NCBI GenBank assembly: GCA_017937705.1
Contig: JAGBDC010000014.1
Span: 1-46,797 of the forward strand
Reading direction: 5' to 3'
From: Alphaproteobacteria bacterium
Lineage (GTDB): Bacteria > Pseudomonadota > Alphaproteobacteria > RF32 > CAG-239
DNA length: 46,797 bases
The notes beneath the pieces were generated by a model. It did not search any database and had not been told where the DNA came from. It worked only from the letters and a program-made list of their open reading frames with translations. Position 1 is the first letter of the stretch; every line of letters starts with the position of its first letter. Of this stretch, positions 1 to 9,207 are shown in pieces. Position numbers and translations under genes: made by a program.

Positions 1-358
1 AAACTGTTTCTGATTGAGGTTCAACACCTGCAACAGAGTCGAACACGGTAATAGCACCGTCCAATACACGCAAAGAACGTTCAACTTCAACAGTAAAGTC
101 AACGTGTCCCGGAGTATCGATAATATTTACACGGTGATTTTTCCAATAACAAGTAGTAGCAGCAGATGTAATTGTAATACCGCGTTCTTGTTCTTGTTCC
201 ATCCAGTCCATGGTAGCTGCACCATCGTGTGTTTCACCAACTTTGTGGTTTACACCGGTGTAGTACAAAATACGTTCGGTTGTTGTTGTTTTACCGGCAT
301 CAATGTGAGCCATAATACCGATGTTTCTATACATTTCCAATTTATGTGTACGAGCCAT
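1..358 (-). CDS. fusA: Elongation factor G, N-terminal part (cut by window edge)
   Basis: Translation elongation factor G, the cytoplasmic GTPase that moves tRNA and mRNA through the ribosome after peptide transfer. Only about the first 119 residues are inside the window. The reading frame starts [18 protein letters not shown] and holds the P-loop [13 protein letters not shown], a switch I segment with EQERGITI, and the DTPGHVDF switch II motif. The ATG at 358 follows an AGGGATAAG ribosome site. It lies 15 bases after rpsG and is the third gene of a str operon (rpsL-rpsG-fusA). The family is certain from the motifs; the C-terminal domains are beyond the left edge. Confidence 0.97.
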   Translation of the reverse strand, partial: MARTHKLEMYRNIGIMAHIDAGKTTTTERILYYTGVNHKVGETHDGAATMDWMEQEQERGITITSAATTCYWKNHRVNIIDTPGHVDFTVEVERSLRVLDGAITVFDSVAGVEPQSETV

Positions 359-373
359 TGTCTTATCCCTCGA

Positions 374-847
<474 letters not shown>

Positions 848-855
848 TTACCCTC

Positions 856-1227
856 CTATTTCGGTCTCTTAGCGCCGTATAATGAACGACGTTGACGACG
901 TTTAGCAATACCTTGAGTATCCAAAGTACCACGAATGATATGATAGCGAACACCAGGCAAGTCCTTTACACGGCCTCCTCTAATCAGCACCACTGAGTGT
1001 TCTTGAAGATTATGACCTTCACCAGGGATATAGCTGATTACTTCAAAGCCGTTGGTCAAGCGAACGCGAGCCACTTTACGCAACGCAGAGTTAGGCTTTT
1101 TAGGGGTTGTAGTGTAAACCCTTGTGCAAACACCGCGTTTTTGTGGACAAGCTTTCAAAGCCGGAACTTTGTTTCTTTTCACTTTAGGTGTTCGTGATTT
1201 ACGAATTAACTGACTAATTGTAGGCAT
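856..1227 (-). CDS. rpsL: 30S ribosomal protein S12
   Basis: Small-subunit protein S12 of the decoding centre. The product ([15 protein letters not shown], 123 residues) carries the conserved [15 protein letters not shown] stretch and [11 protein letters not shown] loop, where streptomycin-resistance substitutions occur in other bacteria. The Lys of the KKPNS motif is wild type. I start the gene at the ATG at 1227 rather than the GTG at 1230, because AAGGA lies seven bases before that ATG and the family begins MPT. First gene of the str operon; its leader is about 120 bases long. Confidence 0.98.
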   Translation of the reverse strand: MPTISQLIRKSRTPKVKRNKVPALKACPQKRGVCTRVYTTTPKKPNSALRKVARVRLTNGFEVISYIPGEGHNLQEHSVVLIRGGRVKDLPGVRYHIIRGTLDTQGIAKRRQRRSLYGAKRPK

Positions 1228-1267
1228 CACAATTTCCTTATTTTAAATTAAAACATAAAAAACCGCA

Positions 1268-1294
1268 GTTTTGACACGATAAACCGTTCAAAAC
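1268..1294 (-). other. Hairpin in the str operon leader
   Basis: Inverted repeat with 7-base arms (1268-1274 and 1288-1294) plus three more inner pairs, lying between the promoter and rpsL. It has no T-run directly after it, so it is not an obvious terminator. It could be a leader regulatory structure, but nothing in the sequence proves it. Confidence 0.4.
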
Positions 1295-1356
1295 ACGGGA
1301 AAAACTCTTATTTTTCAACTTCTTTGAGCCCTCTACGACTCCCAAGAATTGAGCGC

Positions 1357-1385
1357 ATACTAATGTTTAAATTATTGAGTGTCAA
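1357..1385 (-). promoter_or_regulatory. Sigma-70 promoter of the str operon
   Basis: On the minus strand a perfect -35 TTGACA (1385-1380), a 17-base spacer and a -10 TAGTAT (1362-1357). Transcription would start near 1350 and leave a leader of about 120 bases before rpsL. Strength fits a ribosomal protein operon. Confidence 0.85.
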
Positions 1386-1408
1386 CAGTTTTTTATCATT
1401 CGACATAC

Positions 1409-1444
1409 AAAAAAAATGCCGAATATAAATATCCGGCATTTTAA
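1409..1444 (-). terminator. Intrinsic terminator after the 1461-2999 gene
   Basis: Minus-strand hairpin with arms AATGCCGGATA and TATTCGGCATT around a short loop, followed by a run of eight T. It lies just after the stop at 1461 and just before the str promoter, insulating the two units. Confidence 0.88.
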
Positions 1445-1460
1445 ATAAAAACATACAAAA

Positions 1461-2999
1461 TTACTCTACATCAAAACCAAGTTCCGCTTCATCAGCTGAC
1501 ATATCAACATTAGCCATAGCTTCTTGTTGTGCTAAAAACTCCTGAATGTTGAATTTTATAGGTTCTGATACTTTCTTTCCGTCAACATAAATACCCGTTT
1601 CGTTCAAAACTATCGAAACAGTATCAACTGTTTGCCCCTTATTATTTGTTGTACGTTTAGATAAGTCTATTTTGCTTCGTATTCCTTCGGTAAGTCCTGC
1701 TTTCATACAAGATGCGGGCAAACTATCCGGAGAAGTTTTTTGTTCTTGTGCGCAAATTTTAGAATAGTCAGGAATAATTTTATCCAAATTTTCAACCGTT
1801 ATCTTAGCATTTCCGACAATATAATCCCCTACTTTTTTGGTCGCAACAATAAAATTCAAATTTGCATCTTCAAAAACTCCGCTTATCTGCATTTTAAATT
1901 CCATTTTTGCAAGAACATCATCAACAACCAACATAAGTTCCTTTTGATATTTATCATCAATTTTTTTCACACCGGTATTATCTTTATCTGCAATAACCTC
2001 TTCCAGCATTTTTTCTTGCATTGATGATATTTGTTTTACGGCATCAACAGGAATATTTTTGAACAAATATTTAATAACAAGTCTGTTTAACTTAAATTCA
2101 TTCAACAACGGAGAGGATATGTTATAAAAATCTGTTCCGGCATTAATTTTCAAACTATTATTTGCAATATCTCTTTCGGCTTTTGTTGATACTTTCATAT
2201 CCATAGTTATGGGAGTCCCCATAGCCTCGACACTAAACCCGTTTATAGCCATTACCGAAGATGAATTTATACCGGCACCAGCATCCATTATAAGTTTCGA
2301 ATACTCCTTTTGACCGTTATCTTCAAAAACAGCTATCATTTTGTTCACAATGGATTTTATGGACATAGAAAACATCATGTGCTTTAAATTAAAATCGTTT
2401 GCATTCCAATCAACACTATATGTCATTTTACCATCAGACGGCACCATGGTAGACTTAAAATTCAACGATTTTAAATTAGCAATTTCACTCTTCAATCCGG
2501 TAGTTTCATCTTTTTCGGAATAAGTAACATTTTCTGCTTTTATATATTGAGATACAATTTCCTTAATTTCGGGGACAAAATGCAATTCTTCCGAATAACT
2601 TGCAGGCACAAAATTGTGAAAAGAAAACAAATTATGAGCAATATTCTGAAGTCTTGCCGGAGAATTTGAAGACAGTTTGTAGCGAGATTTTCCATTAAAA
2701 TCTTCAATTTTAATCACATCCATTTCAGAAGCTGAAATTTTTTCACTTACCTCTACAGGTTCACCTTTTTCATCAAATTTCGGCAAACCTAGTTCATCAG
2801 TTGCAAATGTTATAACCTCGTTTTCAGGAAGTTTTACTTTCCATCCGGAACCAAAATTTTCTACAGTAACGGTTTCATATATGTCAGAAAAAGTTTCTGC
2901 AAGACTTTTTTGCAGTTCTTCCGTTGTTAAATCAGTAGCATAAGAATATCCCGACAACAAACAAGCTATTGCGACGGTTGATAAAAATTTTCTATTCAT
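1461..2999 (-). CDS. Exported protein of unknown function, 512 aa
   Basis: I do not recognise this family with confidence. The start at 2999 (MNRKFLSTVAIACLLSGYSY) is chosen over upstream in-frame codons because GGAGG lies a few bases before it and because it gives a clean Sec signal peptide cleaved after YSYA. The mature protein is mixed alpha/beta, with no membrane segment and few Cys. Its long stretches of alternating polar and hydrophobic residues suggest a large periplasmic beta-rich fold, loosely reminiscent of DUF945/YdgA-type proteins; this is only an impression. Single-gene unit with its own terminator, divergent from kpsF. No partner is evident. Confidence 0.8.
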   Translation of the reverse strand: MNRKFLSTVAIACLLSGYSYATDLTTEELQKSLAETFSDIYETVTVENFGSGWKVKLPENEVITFATDELGLPKFDEKGEPVEVSEKISASEMDVIKIEDFNGKSRYKLSSNSPARLQNIAHNLFSFHNFVPASYSEELHFVPEIKEIVSQYIKAENVTYSEKDETTGLKSEIANLKSLNFKSTMVPSDGKMTYSVDWNANDFNLKHMMFSMSIKSIVNKMIAVFEDNGQKEYSKLIMDAGAGINSSSVMAINGFSVEAMGTPITMDMKVSTKAERDIANNSLKINAGTDFYNISSPLLNEFKLNRLVIKYLFKNIPVDAVKQISSMQEKMLEEVIADKDNTGVKKIDDKYQKELMLVVDDVLAKMEFKMQISGVFEDANLNFIVATKKVGDYIVGNAKITVENLDKIIPDYSKICAQEQKTSPDSLPASCMKAGLTEGIRSKIDLSKRTTNNKGQTVDTVSIVLNETGIYVDGKKVSEPIKFNIQEFLAQQEAMANVDMSADEAELGFDVE

Positions 3000-3088
3000 A
3001 AGTACCTCCAAATAATATTTGACCATATTATAATAAGCAAAAAACAATTAAACAATAATTTTAAGCAATATATTGACAAAAAAACAAC

Positions 3089-3117
3089 TTGCCAATATCT
3101 CTAAAATATGGTATAAG
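3089..3117 (+). promoter_or_regulatory. Sigma-70 promoter of the kpsF-lpt cluster
   Basis: TTGCCA (3089-3094), 17-base spacer, TATAAG (3112-3117). Start of transcription would be near 3124, giving a leader of about 60 bases to the kpsF ATG at 3185. A TTGACA at 3073 has no matching -10 at proper spacing. Confidence 0.7.
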
Positions 3118-3184
3118 ATTGTGCATTGCGAAAAACATTATGATGTTTTTGCTACTGTTTTTATTAACAAGTTTAGGAAAAATA

Positions 3185-4222
3185 ATGACACAAAACAAAG
3201 ATTTGATATCAGCCTATCATACAATTGATAAGGAAATTGAGGCTTTGAATATGATGAAATCAGAGCTTGATGCATCTTTAACCGCGGCATTAGATTTAAT
3301 GCAATCTGCAAAAGGTCGTGTTATCATTACCGGTATGGGCAAGTCCGGTCATATCGGTAAAAAGATTGCCGCAACCATGGCGTCAACCGGCACCCCTTCT
3401 TTCTTTGTTCACCCGGCAGAAGCAAGCCACGGTGATTTGGGTATGTTGACCAATGACGACGTAGTTTTAGCCATTTCAAACGGCGGAGAATCAAAAGAAT
3501 TATCAGACATCATCATTTATTGTAAAAGATATGGTATTCCTTTGATATCAATGACCAAAAACCCGGATAGTACTTTAGGTAAAGCCGGTAATATAATATT
3601 AAGATTGCCTAATGATGGTGAAGCTTGTCCTTTAGGGCTTGCACCTACCTCATCAACAACAGCAACTTTGGTTTTGGGTGATGTTTTGGCTATTGCATTA
3701 CTTGAACGCAGAGGTTTTTCTGTTAATGATTACAAACAACGCCACCCGGGCGGAAAATTGGGAGCTATATTGCAAAAAGTTGCCGATTTAATGCATACCG
3801 GCGATGACATTCCTTTGATTGATGAAAATGCAGGAATGCGTCAAATCATAACCACAATGTCTTCAAAAATGTTAGGTTGTGTCGGAATTGTTGATAAAGA
3901 CGGCAATTTAACAGGTATGATTACTGATGGTGACTTACGTCGTGCAATGGTAAATTCTACCGATGATGAATTGTTTACTCGTACTGCAACCCAAATTATG
4001 ACAAAGAATCCGAAAGTTACATCTGCAGATGTCTTGGTTGCTGAAGTCGTAAACTTTATGAACAGCAAAAGTATTACACAATTGTTTGTTGTTGAAGAAC
4101 AAAAACCTATCGGTGTGATTCACTTACACGATTGTTTGCGTGCCGGTTTTACTGTTGGCGAAAAAGATGAAGCTTCCGCCAATGCAAATACAAATGTATA
4201 CAACCTTCGCAAAGTGGCATAA
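3185..4222 (+). CDS. kdsD: D-arabinose 5-phosphate isomerase, KpsF/GutQ family
   Basis: Converts D-ribulose 5-phosphate to D-arabinose 5-phosphate, the first step of Kdo synthesis for LPS. The start at 3185 (MTQNKDLISAYHTIDKE) has AGGA upstream; the longer frame from 3089 lies inside the promoter. The 345 residues hold an N-terminal SIS domain with TGMGKSGHIGKKIA and SHGDLGM, and the isomerase segment RHPGGKLG. Two CBS repeats follow, from about residue 205 to 325 (LMHTGDDIPL; TATQIMTKNPKV). Length is normal. The gene leads into lptC, as in many proteobacteria, but the usual kdsC phosphatase gene between them is missing. Confidence 0.95.
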   Translation: MTQNKDLISAYHTIDKEIEALNMMKSELDASLTAALDLMQSAKGRVIITGMGKSGHIGKKIAATMASTGTPSFFVHPAEASHGDLGMLTNDDVVLAISNGGESKELSDIIIYCKRYGIPLISMTKNPDSTLGKAGNIILRLPNDGEACPLGLAPTSSTTATLVLGDVLAIALLERRGFSVNDYKQRHPGGKLGAILQKVADLMHTGDDIPLIDENAGMRQIITTMSSKMLGCVGIVDKDGNLTGMITDGDLRRAMVNSTDDELFTRTATQIMTKNPKVTSADVLVAEVVNFMNSKSITQLFVVEEQKPIGVIHLHDCLRAGFTVGEKDEASANANTNVYNLRKVA

Positions 4223-4226
4223 TTAG

Positions 4227-5408
4227 GTGTTTGATTTAAAACAGTTAGATAATCTTTTTAATGATAATAGCCTAAAAAAACAAATTAGCGCTAAAGAAGC
4301 GGCTTTGCAACGTCAAAGAAAGCAGATGAGAATAATTAAAATTTGTTTTCCTGCCGTTGCAGCCGCTCTTATTGGTTTGTTAGCCATTTTTCCCAGTTTA
4401 CAGGAAAGAGATGAGTTTTCCATTCAGATTTCCAAACCGACAAGACAAGATTTGGAAAAATTACACATGGAGAACACGGTTTTATATGTTACTGATAAAG
4501 CAAATCGAGTTAACAGTTTTACCGCTGAAAATATAGATGAAACCTCTCCCGGTTCTCAACTTGTAAAATTTAAAAATCCGGTAGGAAAAATTCCGACATC
4601 AGATACCGAATGGATTGATATTACGGCTCCAACCGGATTTTATGATCAAAAAACAAAAATTATTTCGCTAAACGAAGATGTAAATATTAAGCACAGTACC
4701 GGAACCACCGGAAAAACCAGCGAAATGTTTTATGACTCGGACAAATCAAAAGCATATAGTTCAAAACCGACTGAAATAAAAGGAGATACGGGAACTATAA
4801 ATGCACAAGGTTTCGAGTATTACACCGATAAGGAACATATTATTTTTATCGGAAAAACTGAAATTCATGCCTTATCCTCATCTTTAGGAGAAAAAACCGA
4901 GATATATGCAAATAAATTCGTTGAATATTTCAGAAACGAACAAAAAATGATTGCCACCGGCAATGCTGTTGTTAAAAGAAGCGGTATGAACATTAATGGC
5001 GAAATTATAACTGCCGTATTTGTAAAACAAAATGATAAAACACAAATAAATGATTTTACCGCTAAAGGTAATGTTTCGGTTGATAACAACAAAAACAAAG
5101 TATATTCAGACTATCTGAAAGCATTTTTTAAGTTATCCGACAAGAAAGAAAACGTTATTGACAGAATTGAAATGACAAGTAACGTAAAAACTCAAACCGC
5201 TGACGGAGAAGTATATGCAAATAAAGCTATATACTATCCTAACACGGGAAAAGTTGAACTTTTTGAAAATGTTGTTATTATTAAAGACGGAAACAAAATG
5301 CAAGGAACTAAAGCCGAAACAAATCTCAATACAGGAGCAAGCAAAATTTTTGCCGGCAAAAAGAATCGTGTATCCGGTGTATTTTATGAAGGCAGTATAG
5401 AAAAATAA
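4227..5408 (+). CDS. lptC: LptC-LptA fusion, LPS transport bridge protein
   Basis: LPS export protein of 393 residues, about twice the length of LptC or LptA. A basic cytoplasmic segment (1-35) is followed by one membrane helix (about 36-56). Residues 60-215 look like the LptC beta-jellyroll ([16 protein letters not shown]). Residues 220-393 look like an OstA/LptA domain with repeated beta strands ([39 protein letters not shown]). There is no second signal peptide, so the LptA part would be tethered to LptC. A GTG at 4227, four bases after the kdsD stop, fits translational coupling; an ATG at 4326 would remove only the cytoplasmic tail. LptB follows after 17 bases. The fusion reading is inference from length and repeats. 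Confidence 0.85.
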   Translation: MFDLKQLDNLFNDNSLKKQISAKEAALQRQRKQMRIIKICFPAVAAALIGLLAIFPSLQERDEFSIQISKPTRQDLEKLHMENTVLYVTDKANRVNSFTAENIDETSPGSQLVKFKNPVGKIPTSDTEWIDITAPTGFYDQKTKIISLNEDVNIKHSTGTTGKTSEMFYDSDKSKAYSSKPTEIKGDTGTINAQGFEYYTDKEHIIFIGKTEIHALSSSLGEKTEIYANKFVEYFRNEQKMIATGNAVVKRSGMNINGEIITAVFVKQNDKTQINDFTAKGNVSVDNNKNKVYSDYLKAFFKLSDKKENVIDRIEMTSNVKTQTADGEVYANKAIYYPNTGKVELFENVVIIKDGNKMQGTKAETNLNTGASKIFAGKKNRVSGVFYEGSIEK

Positions 5409-5425
5409 TACTTGGGAAAAACAAG

Positions 5426-6166
5426 ATGTTTGATAAAAAACAAAATTCTACTCTTGAAGTTTTTAATATCGGAAAAAAATATAAAAATCGTCCGGTGTTA
5501 CGTAATGTTTCTTTACATGTAAAACGAGGCGAAGCTGTCGGACTACTCGGTCCTAACGGAGCCGGAAAAACCACTTGTTTTTATTGTGTTACCGGTCTTA
5601 TTACTCCTGATTATGGCGATGTACACATTGACGGACAGGACATTACAACCTTGCCGATGTATCGGCGTGCACAAATGGGTATCGGCTATCTTCCGCAAGA
5701 GGCATCTATTTTCAGAAGCTTGAGTGTAGAAGATAATATTAAAGCAATTCTGGAAATTGTTATTGATAACGAAGATAAAAGAGAAAATATGCTCGAAGAA
5801 TTGTTATCAGAGTTTTCAATATCACACTTAAGAAAATCTCCGGCAATGGCTTTATCCGGCGGTGAACGTCGTCGCTTGGAAATTGCAAGAGCTTTAGCCA
5901 GTCAACCTAATTTCATTCTGCTTGACGAACCCTTAGCCGGAATTGACCCTATTGCCGTGGGAGAAATCAGAAATTTGGTATCTCAACTTAAACATCGTGG
6001 CTTAGGTGTATTAATTACGGACCATAACGTAAGAGAAACTCTTGATATTACGGATAGAGCGTATATTTTACATGGTGGCACTGTTCTAATGGAGGGAACT
6101 CCGGAAGAGATTGTTGCCAATGAAGAAGTACGCAGAGTATATCTCGGCGATAATTTTTCTATGTAA
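5426..6166 (+). CDS. lptB: LPS export ABC transporter ATPase LptB
   Basis: Cytoplasmic ATPase that powers extraction of LPS by LptFG and hands it to the LptC/A bridge. The 246-residue protein has Walker [10 protein letters not shown] (residues 42-50), Q-loop YLPQEASIF, signature [15 protein letters not shown], Walker [14 protein letters not shown] and switch His in [10 protein letters not shown]. These LptB hallmarks distinguish it from other ABC ATPases. It follows the LptC-LptA gene closely and is co-transcribed. In most Alphaproteobacteria rpoN comes next; here a new promoter and hpf follow instead. Confidence 0.97.
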   Translation: MFDKKQNSTLEVFNIGKKYKNRPVLRNVSLHVKRGEAVGLLGPNGAGKTTCFYCVTGLITPDYGDVHIDGQDITTLPMYRRAQMGIGYLPQEASIFRSLSVEDNIKAILEIVIDNEDKRENMLEELLSEFSISHLRKSPAMALSGGERRRLEIARALASQPNFILLDEPLAGIDPIAVGEIRNLVSQLKHRGLGVLITDHNVRETLDITDRAYILHGGTVLMEGTPEEIVANEEVRRVYLGDNFSM

Positions 6167-6199
6167 TTTAACTTTTTTTTAAGTGTATTAGTCCAAAAC

Positions 6200-6227
6200 T
6201 TGGCTTGTATTCTCTCAAAAATATGAT
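6200..6227 (+). promoter_or_regulatory. Probable promoter of hpf-ptsN
   Basis: TTGGCT (6200-6205), 16-base spacer, TATGAT (6222-6227), about 48 bases before the hpf ATG. Its presence fits separate, stress-linked expression of hpf. The match is moderate. Confidence 0.5.
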
Positions 6228-6274
6228 ACAATGAGAGTTCAAGGTTACAATTTATATTTTGCAAGGAAAAAATT

Positions 6275-6841
6275 ATGAAGATTACATTTACAGGTAAACA
6301 AGTTGATATCAGTGACAGATTGCGCACTCATATTGAAGGAAATGTTTTGAACGCAGTAACAAAATATTTTAGTGACCCGATAGGTTGCAATGTTGCTTTC
6401 TCTAAAGAAGGTGAAGATTTTTCAGCTGAAGTTACCGTTCACCCTGCAAAAAACATCGTATTAAAAGGTACAGGTAAAGGTAGCGATCCTTACACTGCTT
6501 TTGATGATGCTAATGCTCATATCGTTGTCAGATTAAGTAAACACAAAAATCGCTTAAAAGATCATAAAAGCAAAATCGGTTTGGCTGAATTGGCAAGTGA
6601 AGCGGTTCTTCCGATTATTGAGACAGAAGAAGAAATGGACGTTAATGTTGATGCTCCGTTGACTATCGCTGAAACAGGTGCAAATGTTCCGGTATGTTCT
6701 GTAAGCGAAGCTGTAATGTATATGGATTTGGCTAATGAATGTGCTTTGATGTTCAGAAATGCTACAAACAATCGCATCAGTATGGTATATCGTCGCAAAG
6801 ACGGTAACATCGGTTGGGTTGAACCGAAAGCAGACAAATAA
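6275..6841 (+). CDS. hpf: Ribosome hibernation promoting factor, long form
   Basis: Binds the 30S subunit in stationary phase and promotes dimerisation of idle ribosomes to 100S particles. The first ~95 residues form the S30AE fold (MKITFTGKQVDISDRLRTHI, basic RLSKHKNRLKDHKSK). The C-terminal ~55 residues form the dimerisation domain (SVSEAVMYMDLANECALMFRN; YRRKDGNIGWVEP), so this is the long type (188 aa). AAGGAA precedes the ATG. It is followed by ptsN after 15 bases, the conserved hpf-ptsN pair; rpoN, normally just upstream, is absent from this locus. Confidence 0.96.
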   Translation: MKITFTGKQVDISDRLRTHIEGNVLNAVTKYFSDPIGCNVAFSKEGEDFSAEVTVHPAKNIVLKGTGKGSDPYTAFDDANAHIVVRLSKHKNRLKDHKSKIGLAELASEAVLPIIETEEEMDVNVDAPLTIAETGANVPVCSVSEAVMYMDLANECALMFRNATNNRISMVYRRKDGNIGWVEPKADK

Positions 6842-6856
6842 TACAAGGTATTTTAT

Positions 6857-7300
6857 ATGAAAATTTCTGATATATTGAATGTTGCAGACGTTATCACTTT
6901 GGATAAGATTTCATCTAAGCGTGAACTTTTGCAAAATTTAACAACTCAAGCCGCTAAGACTGCTAATGTTGACGGTCGTACCCTGTTTGATGTTGTTCTA
7001 GAACGTGAAAATTTAGGCACAACCGCTTTCGGAAAAGGAACAGCTCTTCCGCATGGTCGCATTCCTGAATTGAACAAAATTCAAACTGTATTTGCAAAAG
7101 TTAACGGCGGAGCCGATTTTGATGCCGCAGATGGTCAAAAGGTAGATTTAGTATTTATGCTACTATCTCCGGAAAATAGCGGTGCAGACCATTTGATGGC
7201 TTTGGCAGAAATGTCAAAACTGATTAAGAATGAAAATATATGCTCCCAATTACGAAAAGCAACAAATTCATCAGAAATATATAAAATTCTAACTGAATAG
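6857..7300 (+). CDS. ptsN: Nitrogen-regulatory PTS EIIA component
   Basis: EIIA-Ntr, the terminal phosphate acceptor of the regulatory phosphotransferase chain, which in other bacteria adjusts potassium uptake, nitrogen and envelope responses. The 147-residue protein has the phosphorylated His at about residue 66 in GTALPHGRIPE, and the family motif LVFMLLSPENSGADHLMALA. No EI or NPr gene is seen in the window. It ends the lpt-hpf-ptsN cluster and is followed directly by an intrinsic terminator. Confidence 0.96.
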   Translation: MKISDILNVADVITLDKISSKRELLQNLTTQAAKTANVDGRTLFDVVLERENLGTTAFGKGTALPHGRIPELNKIQTVFAKVNGGADFDAADGQKVDLVFMLLSPENSGADHLMALAEMSKLIKNENICSQLRKATNSSEIYKILTE

Positions 7301-7301
7301 C

Positions 7302-7339
7302 AAAAAAAACTCCGAACAACAGTTCGGAGTTTTTCTTTT
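7302..7339. terminator. Bidirectional terminator between ptsN and the 7353 gene
   Basis: Stem CTCCGAAC / GTTCGGAG with loop AACA. It is flanked by an A-run on the left and a T-run on the right, so it can stop transcripts from both convergent genes. Confidence 0.93.
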
Positions 7340-7352
7340 AGAAGAAAATGTC

Positions 7353-8333
7353 TTAATCCTTTAACACATTCACTTTTTCGTCACCATAAAGACCGAGCAA
7401 ATTGACGACAAACCTTTCGGGTGTGGTCAATTCCTCATCTGTACGGCGTTCCAAGTGCCATTTTTCGTGCAGTCTCCTAACTTTAAAGAAAACGACACTT
7501 CCCATTCCCAATTTTTTAAGCACGGGATACGCATCGGTTAACAAGTCATAGGTTTCTCTGGAAACCCAATCGTCGAGGAAAAGCCAATTAATCAGAGTTA
7601 CATTACCGGTAATGCTGGTCAAAACTTCACGAATAAAGTCAAAACACATTTGCTTTACCAACAACGGTTTGTCCAGTTTGCTATCATAAATATGATAAAC
7701 AACCAAGCTCTGTTCCTGAAGAATCTTCTGATTGTTCGAAAACTCGGTATCCAAAGCTATTTTCAGCAACTCCAAAGGAATAGGTTTTTCATATTCCTGA
7801 AGATTGCGAAGATGCTTTAACACTTGCAGTTGAAACAATCTGTCCTCATCAGCTTTGCGTGTCTTATCCTCTTCCTCTGCGACTTTGTTTTTCAACCCCT
7901 CCATATCAAAGTTTTTGATATATTCTACCGCATAACGATAAAACTCATCATACTTACGAAGGTAGTTCTTAACATAGTCCATAACTTGTCCCAAAATACG
8001 ACTTGGACGGTGTCCTTTACTTTGTTGCAAATAATTACGCTTCTCGGCCAAAGATACAACTTTGTCAAGGTTGACATTTCTCTCATTGCGAATTTTGAGA
8101 ACAAGCTGATAAGCATAGGTTTCCGGGTCAACTCGAAGGTCGTTAATATCCCTCGACATCTTCAAAAACCACTTATCATACAACGCTTTTTCAAATTCCG
8201 CAAAAGGAGCCAACAAATCTAAGACAACATCCGTATCTTTTTCCAACTGAGAGAGAATAACAGCAACTTTTCTGGTTGCACGTGGCATTTTTGCATTAGC
8301 GATTTTTTCGCCTACTTCTTTTGATATCTCCAT
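7353..8333 (-). CDS. Unknown helical protein, 326 aa (SD-less cassette gene)
   Basis: Not recognised. The protein is soluble, highly charged and predicted mostly helical, with no signal peptide or membrane segment. Notable stretches are RDINDLRVDPETYAYQLVL, a Lys/Glu-rich coiled-coil-like section near residues 130-170 and LRNLQEYEKPIPLELLK. The start MEISKEVGEKIANAK has no Shine-Dalgarno; its upstream bases are A-rich (AAACAATTACTATT). A promoter lies at 8357-8385 and the gene shares the terminator at 7302-7339. It stands next to two other SD-less genes on the same strand. Base composition and AAG/GAG codon use look different from ptsN. Function unknown; possibly acquired. Confidence 0.75.
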   Translation of the reverse strand: MEISKEVGEKIANAKMPRATRKVAVILSQLEKDTDVVLDLLAPFAEFEKALYDKWFLKMSRDINDLRVDPETYAYQLVLKIRNERNVNLDKVVSLAEKRNYLQQSKGHRPSRILGQVMDYVKNYLRKYDEFYRYAVEYIKNFDMEGLKNKVAEEEDKTRKADEDRLFQLQVLKHLRNLQEYEKPIPLELLKIALDTEFSNNQKILQEQSLVVYHIYDSKLDKPLLVKQMCFDFIREVLTSITGNVTLINWLFLDDWVSRETYDLLTDAYPVLKKLGMGSVVFFKVRRLHEKWHLERRTDEELTTPERFVVNLLGLYGDEKVNVLKD

Positions 8334-8356
8334 AATAGTAATTGTTTAGATTTAAA

Positions 8357-8385
8357 AGTTTATCATTTTAATTAGTTTTCGTCAA
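8357..8385 (-). promoter_or_regulatory. Promoter of the 7353-8333 gene
   Basis: Minus strand TTGACG (8385-8380), 17-base spacer, TAAACT (8362-8357). The -35 box begins right at the end of the T-tail of the preceding terminator, so the two signals abut. Confidence 0.65.
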
Positions 8386-8421
8386 TAAAAAGACGTTTCC
8401 CCCTAGGGAGGAAACGTCTGA
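8385..8421 (-). terminator. Terminator after the 8436-9194 gene
   Basis: Minus-strand hairpin with 10-base arms AGACGTTTCC / GGAAACGTCT around a CTAGGG-containing loop, followed by TTTTTATT. It closes the two-gene unit 9208-8436. Confidence 0.92.
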
Positions 8422-8435
8422 TAACAGATTTCTGA

Positions 8436-9194
8436 CTACCACTCTACTTCATATCCGAAGGTATAGAGCAAAGTCTGGAAATAGTACAACCTTCTGGCTC
8501 TTCTGCCTGTTTGCGAAGTCCTATCAGGGCTCTTCAGTTCAAGCTCTCTGGCCAGTTCCAATCTTTCTTCCTCTTTTTTGAGGTGCTTGCGAATCTTATT
8601 CACAAGCAGCGGCATCATCTCTCTGAATGCCTCAACCGGTGTGTGTTTGCCTGTATCTCCATCGTGCTTAATCATAAGACGAATAGCATCCAGAGGCACA
8701 AAATCACGATTCCAAAGCTGAATCCACATCGAAATTGATGGCTCAGCCCCGTTATCATACCTCTTTTCCAAATACTCGAAACAAAATTTAGCGAGGTCAT
8801 GATCCTTTTCAGGATACTTCAGTCCGTCAATGAGAAGATTCTCAGTTTCAAGTGAGAAACCGGGAACTCCCTCATAACGAAGAATGTACTCTTTAAATCT
8901 TGCTTTCTCGTCTTCGGTAAGAGCAGCCTGCTCAAGATTACGATGAATAAGATACTCATGACGACGATTGAAGATATAATTCCACAATGCCATCATTTCC
9001 TTTTTCATTGCATCTTTTTCGCTGTCGGTGAGAACGACGGGAATAATATCTTCGATATTCTCGCCCTCTTCTCGCTCTAAGTTAACAGGATTTCTCTTTG
9101 CCTCTCTGCGAGCGAACTCTTCAGGATGACGTGCTTTCCACTGGTTGCGAAGTTCTTCAATTTGCTCCGCTGTCGGTCTAAACTTTTTCTCCAT
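8436..9194 (-). CDS. Unknown charged helical protein, 252 aa (SD-less)
   Basis: Not recognised. The start is placed at the ATG at 9194 (MEKKFRPTAEQIEELRNQWK). The longer frame to 9284 runs back over the end of the upstream gene and opens with Cys-rich sequence unlike a real N terminus. The protein is soluble and rich in Glu, Arg and Lys (LLVNKIRKHLKKEEERLEL), likely all-helical, and ends in aromatic residues (LLYTFGYEVEW). There is no Shine-Dalgarno; the bases before the ATG are AACAACAGCAG. It lies 13 bases after 9208-9513 and is probably its operon partner. Confidence 0.72.
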   Translation of the reverse strand: MEKKFRPTAEQIEELRNQWKARHPEEFARREAKRNPVNLEREEGENIEDIIPVVLTDSEKDAMKKEMMALWNYIFNRRHEYLIHRNLEQAALTEDEKARFKEYILRYEGVPGFSLETENLLIDGLKYPEKDHDLAKFCFEYLEKRYDNGAEPSISMWIQLWNRDFVPLDAIRLMIKHDGDTGKHTPVEAFREMMPLLVNKIRKHLKKEEERLELARELELKSPDRTSQTGRRARRLYYFQTLLYTFGYEVEW

Positions 9195-9207
9195 CTGCTG
9201 TTGTTTT

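Noticed and set aside
6196-6216. Sigma-54 promoter before hpf
   Set aside because: TGGC is present but the -12 TTGC element is not at the right distance; a sigma-70 match fits better.
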